This document shows positions 46,381 to 57,299 of a DNA stretch of 57,299 nt, piece by piece. Under the pieces are notes generated by a model, which had not been told where the DNA came from, did not search any database, and worked only from the letters and a program-made list of their open reading frames with translations. Made by a program: the position numbers and the translations under genes. The stretch lies in assembly GCA_016185145.1 (NCBI GenBank), contig JACPOB010000076.1, positions 1 through 57,299 of the forward strand, in the 5' to 3' direction. This DNA comes from Rhodospirillales bacterium. GTDB lineage: Bacteria > Pseudomonadota > Alphaproteobacteria > Reyranellales > Reyranellaceae. Numbering within the stretch: position 1 is the first letter of the stretch; each line of letters opens with the position of its first letter.

Positions 46381-47861
46381 GCGCCGCACTGGCCCTGGCC
46401 GATTTCGTCGCTGGCCGGACAGCCGGGGCTGACGGCTTCGTGCGCGCCGATGTCGACGCCGGCACTTGGACGGCCCTCGCCGAAGGCTGTGCCGCCGGGG
46501 CGCACGATCTCGTCTCGCTCTGGGCGGACGGCGACACCATGCACCTGGCGCTGTCGGATTCCGGACGCGGCCTGCAGGCCATCGCATCGCTGGCCACAGA
46601 GGCCGGCCGCTATCCCTCGGTCGCCGCCCGCCATCGGCCGGCGCTGCGGCTGGAACGCGCCATGCGCGACCTCTACGGCGTCCAGCCGGAGGGCCTGCCT
46701 GACGCGCGGCCATGGCTCGATCACGGGCGTTGGCCCGACCGCCGAAGCGAGGCGCGCTACGAGTTCCTGCCGGTCGAGGGCGAGGGACTGCACCAGATAC
46801 CGGTGGGGCCCGTTCATGCCGGCATCATCGAGCCGGGACATTTCCGCTTCACCGCCAACGGCGAGACCGTGGTCCGCCTCGAGCAACGTCTGGGCTACGT
46901 GCACAAGGGCGTCGAAGGCCTGATGGCCGGCACCGAGGTCGAGCCGGCGGCGCGCATCGTCGGGCGCATCTCGGGCGACAGCACTGTCGCCTATGCCTGG
47001 GCCTTCGCGCGCGCGATCGAAGCGGCGCTTGGCTGGACGCCGCCGCCGCGCGCCGTCCTGCTGCGCGCGGTCATGGCCGAGCTGGAACGGCTGTCGCATC
47101 ACATCAACGATGTCGGCGCGATCTGCAACGACGCCAGCGTGATCACGATCTTCGCCCGCTGCACCCTGCAGCGCGAGGACTTGCTGGCCGTGGCTCGGGC
47201 CTGCTTCGGCCATCGCCTGATGATGGACTGCGTCGTTCCGGGCGGCGTCGCGGTCGACCTGAGCGCCGAAGGTGTCGGGCGCATCCGCAACCTGTTGGTG
47301 CGCTTCGAGCAGACACGCGCCGAGATGCTGCGCGTCTACGATTCACTGCCCTCGCTGCAGGATCGCACCGTCACCACCGGCGTCGCCGCGTCCGAGCTCG
47401 TCCGTCAGTACGCCGCCGGCGGCTTCGTCGGGCGGGCGTCGGGGCGCGCTGTCGACATGCGCAAGAACTTCGCCTATGCGCCCTACGACGGCGTCGATTT
47501 CCGGCTGCCGACGCGGACCGCGGGCGACGTCGACGCCCGCCTGATGGTGCGCATGGAGGAGATCACCGAGAGCCTCGCCATCCTTTCCCAGCTGCTGGGC
47601 CGGCTGGCGCCGGGCGAGATCAGGAGCGAGCGCCCCGTCGGTCCGGCGGGCGAAGGTGCGGCGCTGGTCGAGGCGTTCCGCGGCGACGTCTTCCTGAGCG
47701 TGCGGGTGAGGGACGACGGCCGGCTGAGGCACGTGCATGCGCGTGACGCGAGCTGGTTCCAGTGGCCGCTCCTGGAGGCGGCCATCGAAGGCAACATCGT
47801 CGCCGACTTCCCGATATGCAACAAGTCGTTCAACTGCTCGTATTCGGGGCACGATCTGTGA
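46377..47861 (+). CDS. hyfG: Hydrogenase-4 large-subunit-like protein (HyfG/NuoCD-type) without nickel ligands
   Basis: 494 residues. The N-terminal third (1-130) resembles the NuoC-like domain. The rest is a NuoD/NiFe-large-subunit fold: VHKGVEGLMAGTEVEPAARI (175-194), AVMAELERLSHHINDVGAIC and FRLPTRTAGDVDARLMVRME. In real hydrogenases two CxxC motifs hold the nickel. At the first site this protein has RISGDSTVA (198-206), with no cysteine. At the second it has only C481 and C487 (ICNKSFNC), five residues apart. It therefore should not bind a NiFe centre. The electron donor or acceptor is unknown. Confidence 0.9.
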   Translation: MSAALALADFVAGRTAGADGFVRADVDAGTWTALAEGCAAGAHDLVSLWADGDTMHLALSDSGRGLQAIASLATEAGRYPSVAARHRPALRLERAMRDLYGVQPEGLPDARPWLDHGRWPDRRSEARYEFLPVEGEGLHQIPVGPVHAGIIEPGHFRFTANGETVVRLEQRLGYVHKGVEGLMAGTEVEPAARIVGRISGDSTVAYAWAFARAIEAALGWTPPPRAVLLRAVMAELERLSHHINDVGAICNDASVITIFARCTLQREDLLAVARACFGHRLMMDCVVPGGVAVDLSAEGVGRIRNLLVRFEQTRAEMLRVYDSLPSLQDRTVTTGVAASELVRQYAAGGFVGRASGRAVDMRKNFAYAPYDGVDFRLPTRTAGDVDARLMVRMEEITESLAILSQLLGRLAPGEIRSERPVGPAGEGAALVEAFRGDVFLSVRVRDDGRLRHVHARDASWFQWPLLEAAIEGNIVADFPICNKSFNCSYSGHDL

Positions 47862-47871
47862 GACCACGGCG

Positions 47872-48387
47872 ATGAGATCGTTCCTGCTCGACGCCCTGCG
47901 CAAGGGCAAGGCCACCATCCCTCCGCCCTCGCCGGAGACGGCGGCGCTCGAGGAGGCGGCCCGCGCGCTCGGCGCGCGCGCCCGCCAGCGGCTCGGCCGG
48001 TCGCTGGCCATCCGCATGGTCGATGCCGGCTCGTGCAATGGCTGCGAGCTCGAAATCCAGGCCGTCAACAACCCGGTCTACGACATCGAGCGCTTCGGCC
48101 TGAAGTTCGTGGCCTCGCCGCGTCATGCCGACGTGCTGCTGGTGACCGGGCCGGTGACCTGGAACATGCGCGAGGCGCTGCTGCGCACCTACAATGCGAC
48201 TCCGGAGCCAAAATGGGTGGTGGGGCTGGGCGATTGCGCGACGAACTGCGGCGTGTTTGCAGGCTCGCCCGCCGTGGTCGGGCCGTTGTCCGACGTCCTG
48301 CCGGTCGATCTGCACGTGCCCGGCTGCCCGCCGCCGCCGCTCGAGATCGTGAAGGCTTTGCTGGCCCTGATGGAGACGCAGGCATAG
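47872..48387 (+). CDS. hyfI: Hydrogenase-4 small-subunit-like [4Fe-4S] protein (HyfI/NuoB-type)
   Basis: 171 residues. Cysteines C55 and C58 (GSCNGCELE), C122 and C126 (GDCATNCGVF) and C152 (PGCPPPP) cover the proximal [4Fe-4S] ligands with one to spare. So the small subunit should keep its cluster even though the large subunit lacks nickel ligands. It is the last gene of the operon, after a 10-base gap. No ferredoxin subunit (HyfA, HyfH), formate dehydrogenase or hydrogenase maturation gene is nearby. Confidence 0.92.
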   Translation: MRSFLLDALRKGKATIPPPSPETAALEEAARALGARARQRLGRSLAIRMVDAGSCNGCELEIQAVNNPVYDIERFGLKFVASPRHADVLLVTGPVTWNMREALLRTYNATPEPKWVVGLGDCATNCGVFAGSPAVVGPLSDVLPVDLHVPGCPPPPLEIVKALLALMETQA

Positions 48388-48424
48388 GCTGTGCATGGCG
48401 GCCGTGTAGAGTTGGGCCGAGACC

Positions 48425-49432
48425 ATGAGCGATACCAGACCTCTGAAGCTGCTGCTTTCCGCTTTCGCCTTGCGCACCTGGGGCGCGCGCATCGAAGCGG
48501 CGCCCGGCGCCCTGTCCCTCGTGACGGCGGAGGAGGCGCTGGCCGCGGACGGGCCCAGCGACATCGACATCGCCTTCATGACCCGCGAGGTCACCGGCCG
48601 GTCGAGCAAGGACAATCAGACTCCTGAGCTGCGCGGCTTCGAGGCGGTCTTGCGCAAGTCGCCGAAGCTGCGCTGGCTGCAGATCCATCCAGCCGGCGCC
48701 GAGCGACCGATCTATCGCGAATTGCGCGACCGCGGCGTGAAGGTGACCACGGCGTCGGGTGCCACGGCCGTGACCGTGTCGCACAGCGTCTTGGGCGCGC
48801 TGATCGCCGTCAATCGGCGCTTCCCGTTGCTGGCCGATGCCCAGCGCCGCCATGCCTGGGAGCCGCGGCTCGGCGAACGCTCGCCGCGCGATCTCAAGGG
48901 CCAGAACGCCGTGATCGTCGGCATGGGCCCGATCGGCCGCAACATCGCCTCGCTGCTCAAGATGCTGGGCATGCGCGTGGTCGGGGTTCGCCGCACGGCT
49001 GAGCCCGTCGAGCCCTGCGACCAGACCATCGCCTATGACCAGCTTCACACCGTCCTGGCCAAGGCGGACTGGCTGATCCTGTGCTGCCCCGCCTCGCCGG
49101 TGACGCGCGGCATCGCCAATGCCGCAGCCTTCGCCGCGATGCCCATGGGCTCGCATTTCATCAACGTCTCGCGCGGCGAGATCGCGGTCGAGAAGGACGT
49201 CATCGCCGCGCTGCAGAGCGGCCGCCTGGCCGGCGCCTATCTCGACGTGTTCGAGCGCGAGCCGCTCGATCCCGCGTCGCCGCTGTGGGACATGCCCAAC
49301 GTGCTGGTCTCGCCGCATACCGCGAGCCATTCGCTCGGCCAGAACGAAGCGATCTTCGACATCTTCCTCGACAATCTCGCGCGCTTCCGCGCCGGCGGGA
49401 AGCTGCGCAACGACGTCGACGATCTCAGCTGA
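48425..49432 (+). CDS. D-isomer-specific 2-hydroxyacid dehydrogenase
   Basis: 335 residues. Rossmann motif QNAVIVGMGPIGRNIASLLK (about 159-178), catalytic Arg in INVSRGEIAV, Glu in YLDVFEREPLDPASPLWD and His in LVSPHTASH are visible. It differs from the enzyme at 24034 in the N-terminal domain and is more like the D-2-hydroxyacid dehydrogenases of unknown substrate. It lies 37 bases after the hyf-like operon on the same strand; co-transcription is possible but a functional link is unproven. Confidence 0.9.
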   Translation: MSDTRPLKLLLSAFALRTWGARIEAAPGALSLVTAEEALAADGPSDIDIAFMTREVTGRSSKDNQTPELRGFEAVLRKSPKLRWLQIHPAGAERPIYRELRDRGVKVTTASGATAVTVSHSVLGALIAVNRRFPLLADAQRRHAWEPRLGERSPRDLKGQNAVIVGMGPIGRNIASLLKMLGMRVVGVRRTAEPVEPCDQTIAYDQLHTVLAKADWLILCCPASPVTRGIANAAAFAAMPMGSHFINVSRGEIAVEKDVIAALQSGRLAGAYLDVFEREPLDPASPLWDMPNVLVSPHTASHSLGQNEAIFDIFLDNLARFRAGGKLRNDVDDLS

Positions 49433-50404
49433 TCAGGCGGCGTTGCGGCCCTTCTGGCTCTCGAAGTAGGCGACCTTGCGCGCCCGCATGATCTCGCCCA
49501 GCGGCCGATGGGCGGCAAGCCCGCTCCAGGGATCGAAGCGCGCGGCCTCGGCTTCGGCCGCCGCGGCATCGACGCCCTGCTGCGGCAGGACGAGGCGCGC
49601 CACGGTGACGATCGGCGTCTCGGCGTCGGGCCATGCCACCGACGTGTCTTCGATGGGCGTCGTCGCCTCGTCGACGAAGAACTGCAATTCGAGGCTATAG
49701 GTGACGCTGCCGACGGCCAGCCGCTCGCGCATGTCGGCGACGATATCCTGGGCGCGCGAGGCCGGCGGCGGATTGCCGGCGGGCGCCAGGCGCACGCGCA
49801 CGGCATAGGGGCCGCAGCAGAGCGGCGCCACGGTGTTGAAGCGCTCGGCAGCAAAGCCGTTGAACTTCTTGTTCAGCATGCCGAACAGATCGCGCACGCG
49901 GCTCATGCCGCCGCCCAGCCCGTGCGCCTTGAAGAGATGCAGGATGCCGGACAGCGGCCCCGGGGTAGCGGCCTCCATGAAGTCGATGAACTCGCGGCTG
50001 CTGGCGCCCGGCGCGCGATCCTGGTTGATCATCAGGAAGTCCTGGTGGTCGGTCGTGCCGCCCAACGCCGATTCCCCCGAAACGTCCAGCACCTTCAGCG
50101 CAAAGCCGCGGATGTCGGGCGTTCGGTCGGCCTGGATGTCAGGCCCGCCGTTCGACAGGCGCACCAGCGCGCGATGGCGGCCAGGCTGGGCGAACAGGCC
50201 GTGCCGTGCATGTTCCGGCAGGCCGTCGAGCACTTCCAGCATGCCTGTGGCCGCCAGGAGCTGTTTTCGATGCAGGGCGCGTCCCTGGCCGAACTTCTTC
50301 GATTTGGCCCGCTGCAGCTCGCCGATGACCTTGGCGACGCGCACGAGGTGCGCCGCCTCGTCCGGCGCGACATGCTCGCGCCACCCTGTGCTCGGTTGCT
50401 TCAT
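49433..50404 (-). CDS. Catalase-like haem protein family member
   Basis: 323 residues, shorter than monofunctional catalase (about 480 or more). The N-terminal segment ARHGLFAQPGRHRALVRLSN and PDIQADRTPDIRGFALKVLD align with the distal His and the R-x5-R region of catalase, followed by TTDHQDFLMINQDRAPG. It fits the srpA-like minicatalase or peroxidase group. I can see the distal His candidate (EHARHG) but did not locate a certain proximal Tyr. It abuts the dehydrogenase gene convergently, with no gap. Confidence 0.8.
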   Translation of the reverse strand: MKQPSTGWREHVAPDEAAHLVRVAKVIGELQRAKSKKFGQGRALHRKQLLAATGMLEVLDGLPEHARHGLFAQPGRHRALVRLSNGGPDIQADRTPDIRGFALKVLDVSGESALGGTTDHQDFLMINQDRAPGASSREFIDFMEAATPGPLSGILHLFKAHGLGGGMSRVRDLFGMLNKKFNGFAAERFNTVAPLCCGPYAVRVRLAPAGNPPPASRAQDIVADMRERLAVGSVTYSLELQFFVDEATTPIEDTSVAWPDAETPIVTVARLVLPQQGVDAAAAEAEAARFDPWSGLAAHRPLGEIMRARKVAYFESQKGRNAA

Positions 50405-50460
50405 GTCCGTCTCCCCACTGCCTTTGTTCTACGTTCGGCAGCTGGAGAAGTGGACCATCA

Positions 50461-51315
50461 TTAGCTCTTGGCGGCCAGGCTCTTGAACAGGGCGTCGCTG
50501 CGGTCGTCGGCCGGGAAGAAGCATTCGATGCGCACTTCCTGCAGGGTGATGTCCTGCGGCGTGCCCAGCGTGGCGATGGTGGTGAACACCGACAGCGCCT
50601 TGCCGCCGACCAGATAGTCGACCGTCAGCACCGGCGGCGGCCGCTCCTCGAAGCGCAGCTTGCGGAACGAGGCCGGCACGTCGGGATAGCCCATGATCTC
50701 CTCGATGAAGGCAAGCGCCTTGGGCTCGCCGCCGTCGGCCAGGATCTCGGCATAGGTCGTCGACACCAGATAGCGCGCCACTTCCTCCCAGTTCGAGATC
50801 TTGGCGCGCAGCGCCTTGGGGTCGAGCAGCCAGCGCAGCAGGTTGGGCGGCTTGCCGGCCGGCGGTGGCGGCGGTGGGCCCTCGAACAGGAACACCGTGA
50901 AGGCATTGGCCGCGTCGTTGGCCTGCAGCAGGTTCCACAGCCGGTCTATTACCACGGCGGGATAGGGCTCCTGCTGCTTCAGCATGTGATCGATCGCCTT
51001 GCGCACCGGCAGGAGCTCGGGCGCGGCGAGATTGCTCTCGCGATAGGCCGGCGCGAAGCCCGCCGCCAGCAGCATGGCGTTGCGCTGGCGCAGCGGTACG
51101 TCGAGCGCAGTGGTGAGCTGGACCACCATCTCGCGGCTCGGCCTGGCGCGGCCGGACTCGAGGAAGCTGACATGGCGCTGCGAGACGCCCGACTGAAGGG
51201 CGAGCGCGAGCTGGCTGGCGCCGCGCCGGCGGCGCCAGGTGCGCAGCATGGGGCCGAACATGTCCGGCTGCGGGGGAAGGGCGGCCGAGGCCGCTGCAGG
51301 GGATGTGCGCATCAT
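50461..51315 (-). CDS. XRE-family regulator with MmyB-like ligand-binding domain
   Basis: 284 residues. A helix-turn-helix at about 23-78 (LRTWRRRRGASQLALALQSG, QRHVSFLESGRARPS) is followed by a MmyB-type sensor domain (about 105-275) with YPAVVIDRLWNLLQANDAAN and DVPASFRKLRFEERPPPVLT. This family often controls efflux or redox genes next to it; the divergent small membrane protein (51426) is a candidate target. A Pro/Gly-rich insert (PPPPPPAGKPP) sits at about 147-157. Confidence 0.87.
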   Translation of the reverse strand: MMRTSPAAASAALPPQPDMFGPMLRTWRRRRGASQLALALQSGVSQRHVSFLESGRARPSREMVVQLTTALDVPLRQRNAMLLAAGFAPAYRESNLAAPELLPVRKAIDHMLKQQEPYPAVVIDRLWNLLQANDAANAFTVFLFEGPPPPPPAGKPPNLLRWLLDPKALRAKISNWEEVARYLVSTTYAEILADGGEPKALAFIEEIMGYPDVPASFRKLRFEERPPPVLTVDYLVGGKALSVFTTIATLGTPQDITLQEVRIECFFPADDRSDALFKSLAAKS

Positions 51316-51425
51316 GCAGCGGAAGATAGCACCCGACCGACGGTCCGCCGATTACCTGGGGCGTAATTGCTGGAAGGAGAGCCCAATGCGACCTCTGGCG
51401 CGTCGTCAACGCCAAGGAGGACGTC

Positions 51426-51845
51426 ATGAATGCTTCAACCGACCGTCTGCTGCGTCGCACGCTGTGGGGCAATGCGGTCTTTTCCATCATTTCCGGCGCC
51501 GTGCTGGCGATCTTCGCCGGGCCGTTCGCCGCGATCGCGGCGCACGGGCCTGTCTCGGTCCTGGGCCTCGACCTCGCGATCGTGTTCGAGCTTCTGGGCG
51601 TGGGCGTGATCGCTTTTGGCGCGCTATGCGCCTGGGTCGCTTCCCGTGAAACACTGCCACTGGCCTGGGCCCGCGTCATCTTCGCGGCCGATCTTGCCTG
51701 GGTGGTCGCGAGCATCCTGGTGCTGGCAGTGCCGGCGACCTGGAGCATGGCCGGCTTCGTCGGCATCGCCGTCGTGGCGCTGATCGTGGCCGATTTCGTA
51801 ATCCTGGAGTATCTCGGCCTGCGTCGGCTGGGTACGGCGGGCTAA
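51426..51845 (+). CDS. Small integral membrane protein, four helices, unknown function
   Basis: 139 residues with about four hydrophobic helices. A perfect AAGGAGG SD (51414-51420) precedes the ATG by 5 bases, so the start is certain. No motif or family is recognised. It is divergent from the XRE regulator, 110 bases apart, so regulation by that protein is plausible. Confidence 0.78.
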   Translation: MNASTDRLLRRTLWGNAVFSIISGAVLAIFAGPFAAIAAHGPVSVLGLDLAIVFELLGVGVIAFGALCAWVASRETLPLAWARVIFAADLAWVVASILVLAVPATWSMAGFVGIAVVALIVADFVILEYLGLRRLGTAG

Positions 51846-51851
51846 CACTGC

Positions 51852-51916
51852 CATCCCGAGCGCAGCGAGGGACCTTTGCGAAGCAGGAAAGGTCCCTCGC
51901 CCATCGGTTCGGGATG
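51852..51916. repeat. Palindromic repeat, CATCCCGA family
   Basis: A 13-base inverted repeat, GCGAGGGACCTTT (51865-51877) and its complement (51888-51900), has a 10-base loop and is enclosed by CATCCCGA (51852-51859) and TCGGGATG (51909-51916). It lies 7 bases after the membrane-protein stop, where it would act as a strong hairpin. It is not the same family as the other repeats in the window. Confidence 0.72.
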
Positions 51917-51971
51917 ACAGCGAGGCTGCTATCCGGCCATCTGTGATTTTGGATCTTGGAGGACACCCACC

Positions 51972-52367
51972 ATGGACAAGCTTCAGTTCCTGAACGACCA
52001 CCCGCTGCCCTTCGCCGAGGTCCTGGGGCTGAAGTTCGTTGCTGCCAGCGAGACCGGCGTGAAGGCCGAGATGGTCGTCAAGCCCGAGCTCTGCACGCGG
52101 CCCGACATACTGCACGGCGGCGCGGTGATGGCCTTCGCCGACACGCTGGGCGCGGCGGCCACCGTGCTCAACCTGCCGGAAGGCAAGGGCACGACGACGA
52201 TCGAGAGCAAGACCAATTTCGTCGGGCCCGCACCCGTCGGCACGACGGTGATCGGCGAGACCACGCCGATCCATCGCGGCCGGCGCACCATGGTGTGGCA
52301 GACCCGCATCACCACGGCCGAAGGCAAGCTGGTCGCCGTGGTGACGCAGACCCAGATGGTTCTCTAA
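51972..52367 (+). CDS. PaaI-family hotdog thioesterase
   Basis: 131 residues. The hotdog core has DILHGGAVMAFADTLGAAAT (about 45-64), with the family HGG, and TTTIESKTNFVGPAPVGTTV. It probably hydrolyses acyl-CoA esters. GGAGG precedes the ATG by about 9 bases. The stop overlaps by four bases the stop of the opposite-strand membrane-protein gene. Confidence 0.88.
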   Translation: MDKLQFLNDHPLPFAEVLGLKFVAASETGVKAEMVVKPELCTRPDILHGGAVMAFADTLGAAATVLNLPEGKGTTTIESKTNFVGPAPVGTTVIGETTPIHRGRRTMVWQTRITTAEGKLVAVVTQTQMVL

Positions 52368-52852
52368 TAGTGCAGCCGGCGCAGCTTGATCGTCAGCACC
52401 AGCGCGCGGGCGAGCATCGCCACAGCGCAGACCACGGCGCTCAGTGCTGCCCAGAAGCGGATTTTCTCGAGGCCCGGGCTTGCGTAGGCGCCGATGATCT
52501 CGAGGGCGGCACAGACCCCGACGGCGACCGCCGCGGCGAGGAATACCAGCTTGGCGTCGCGCGAGATCATCACGACCGGTCGATAGTGATCATGCTGGAC
52601 GGCGATCATCATGCCGCGCACGACGCCGATGACCAGACCGATGACGGCCGCCGCGGCGAACGCCAGGCGCGGCTGTCCGGCGCCGATCTGGATCAGGAAC
52701 AGGCCGGCCGCCACGAACAGGGCGGCCACGCCCGGCGCAAACAGGCGCCATTGCGAGATGTAGGAGCGGCGCAGCTCGCGAACGACGAGATAGACTGTCG
52801 CGACGCCGCCCAGGGCGAGCAGCAGGTGGACGAGGGACAGGTTGTGGACCAT
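52364..52852 (-). CDS. Integral membrane protein of unknown function
   Basis: 162 residues with about five hydrophobic segments: near 5-23, 38-56, 62-82, 103-125 and 132-152. No family is recognised. It lies 30 bases downstream of the secreted-protein gene on the same strand. Confidence 0.7.
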   Translation of the reverse strand: MVHNLSLVHLLLALGGVATVYLVVRELRRSYISQWRLFAPGVAALFVAAGLFLIQIGAGQPRLAFAAAAVIGLVIGVVRGMMIAVQHDHYRPVVMISRDAKLVFLAAAVAVGVCAALEIIGAYASPGLEKIRFWAALSAVVCAVAMLARALVLTIKLRRLHY

Positions 52853-52882
52853 CCCGGCGCGGAGCCCGACCGGCTCGGGGGC

Positions 52883-53464
52883 TCAGTGAAGCAGCGCCGG
52901 CACGAAGGCCTGCAGCGCGGCGTCGGCGTCGCTCGCGGTCTGTTGGCGGGCCTGCGACCAGTCGATGCGGATGCTGACGAAATAATCGCGGAAGCCGGTC
53001 AGCATCATCTTGGTGTAGAGCCGCGCATTCGCCTGGTTCACGGCGCTGTAGGTGATGCAGCGGAACGAGACGTTGCCGTAGGTGCAAGTCGACGGCACCG
53101 ACGGCCGCTCGAAGTGCGTGTAGCCGCCGAACCTGACCTGCTGCTCCGAGGAGCTGATCTCGCCCATGAATTCGTCGACGACCAGAGGATTGCCGCTGCC
53201 CGGAGGCACACGACGGCCGCCGTCATAGACGTGGACCGCGATCACCATCTTCTTGGGCGTCGAATAGAAGTAGGTGACGCCCTGGTCGGGCCGGTTGGTG
53301 GGCGGCCCGGCGTAGTTCACCGAGCGCTCGAACTGGGCACCGCCCACGGTCGCCGGGAAGGCGAGCTTGGTGCCGGGGTGAGCGGTCGGCGATGTCGACT
53401 GGGTCTGGGCGGCTGCCGCCGTCGCGAAGAGCACGCCCATGAACAGCGCTACCGCACACCTCAC
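52883..53464 (-). CDS. Secreted protein of unknown function whose start codon lies in a repeat
   Basis: 193 residues from the GTG at 53464. The first residues, VRCAVALFMGVLFATAAAA, form a signal peptide cut near AAAQ-TQ. The mature part is soluble, with DQGVTYFYSTPKKMVIAVHV, a Cys pair (CTYGNVSFRC) and FRDYFVSIRIDWSQARQ; no family is recognised. The GTG is the last part of the inverted repeat at 53457-53568. A longer frame upstream reads through the repeat and is not a protein. An internal ATG at 53440 would give only a short signal. Confidence 0.65.
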   Translation of the reverse strand: MRCAVALFMGVLFATAAAAQTQSTSPTAHPGTKLAFPATVGGAQFERSVNYAGPPTNRPDQGVTYFYSTPKKMVIAVHVYDGGRRVPPGSGNPLVVDEFMGEISSSEQQVRFGGYTHFERPSVPSTCTYGNVSFRCITYSAVNQANARLYTKMMLTGFRDYFVSIRIDWSQARQQTASDADAALQAFVPALLH

Positions 53465-53568
53465 CCTGAGGAGCGCACGCAGTGCGCGTCTCGAAGGGTG
53501 GGCGACCGACTTTACCGTGGCCCACCCTTCGAGACGCACCGCGGCGCGGTGCTCCTCAGGGTGAGGTG
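53457..53568. repeat. Palindromic repeat, CTCACCCTGAGG family, solo copy
   Basis: CACCTCACCCTGAGG (53457-53471) and its complement (53554-53568) are perfect 15-base inverted repeats. Inside each arm is a small hairpin, GCGCAC-GCA-GTGCGC at 53473-53487 and GCACCGC-GGC-GCGGTGC at 53536-53552, then GTCTCGAAGGGTGGGC and its complement. This is the core also found inside the two MITE-like elements, here without their outer ends. It lies between gyrB and the secreted protein. Confidence 0.85.
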
Positions 53569-53576
53569 TTCTCGTA

Positions 53577-57245
<3,669 letters not shown>

Positions 57246-57249
<4 letters not shown>

Positions 57250-57299
57250 ACCCGCATCGGCATGAGCACGTAGAGGGCGCTTTCGTCAGCGCCGTCACG
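57246..57299 (-). CDS. dnaN: DNA polymerase III beta clamp, C-terminal end only
   Basis: The frame reads DGADESALYVLMPMRV and then stops at 57246-57248. The YVLMPMRV ending is the typical DnaN C-terminus; the rest lies beyond the window. Its stop overlaps the recF start, as in many dnaN-recF pairs. Confidence 0.9.

Noticed and set aside
46377..48387. Calling the hyf-like operon an active hydrogenase-4 or formate hydrogenlyase
   Set aside because: The large subunit lacks nickel-binding CxxC motifs, and no formate dehydrogenase or hyp gene is in the window.

Overview
The window is GC-rich chromosomal DNA with housekeeping loci at both ends: rpsO-pnp on the left and dnaN(partial)-recF-gyrB on the right. 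Codon use, the fabA-fabB-fabI cluster divergent from an Irr-type Fur regulator, an Irr-type (ICE-like) palindrome, hslVU, Tat-exported PotD-like proteins and several families of palindromic intergenic repeats all point to an alphaproteobacterium. Hyphomicrobiales or a Reyranella-like lineage is my guess. There is no rRNA, tRNA, CRISPR array, transposase or phage gene that I can see.

Layout. 1-3151: rpsO, then a pnp whose reading frame loses the S1 domain, then a Tat-exported intradiol dioxygenase. 3265-12521: one long plus-strand operon of an IclR regulator, a complete polyamine-type ABC importer (two permeases, binding protein, ATPase), a DUF1028 protein and hydantoinase/oxoprolinase HyuA-HyuB. 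It looks like an uptake-and-hydrolysis unit for an unknown cyclic amide or amidated amino acid. 12527-12776: a 250-bp MITE-like element. 12813-17872: minus-strand genes including a GST, two small secreted proteins, an ankyrin protein and fabI-fabB-fabA. 17989-21003: irr, an Irr-type palindrome, then rubrerythrin, a two-cluster Fe-S CCG-domain protein and a DUF3501 protein, probably an iron/peroxide-stress unit. 21028-33989: two tandem TonB-like proteins, an SH3b protein, a D-2-hydroxyacid dehydrogenase, BrkB-like and acyltransferase membrane-lipid genes, a MAPEG protein, a methyltransferase, a class V aminotransferase, a YgjP-like metallopeptidase, an amidohydrolase and a DadA-like oxidase.

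34070-35946 holds hslV-hslU. 35951-40912 has a predicted secreted beta-propeller, an MFS transporter with a translationally coupled 47-residue membrane protein, and an exported alpha/beta hydrolase. After a second copy of the MITE-like element (40912-41169) comes a six-gene hydrogenase-4/Complex-I-like operon, hyfB-C-E-F-G-I (41320-48387). Its large subunit lacks the nickel-binding cysteines while its small subunit keeps a full set of Fe-S cysteines. This is the best candidate here for a poorly described energy-converting system. The remainder holds a second hydroxyacid dehydrogenase, a catalase-like protein, an XRE regulator, a thioesterase, small membrane proteins, gyrB, recF and the last codons of dnaN.

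The non-coding part is unusually structured. At least four families of nested palindromic repeats lie between genes. In two families the small internal stems differ in sequence between copies but keep base pairing. One copy supplies the apparent start codon of the neighbouring gene.
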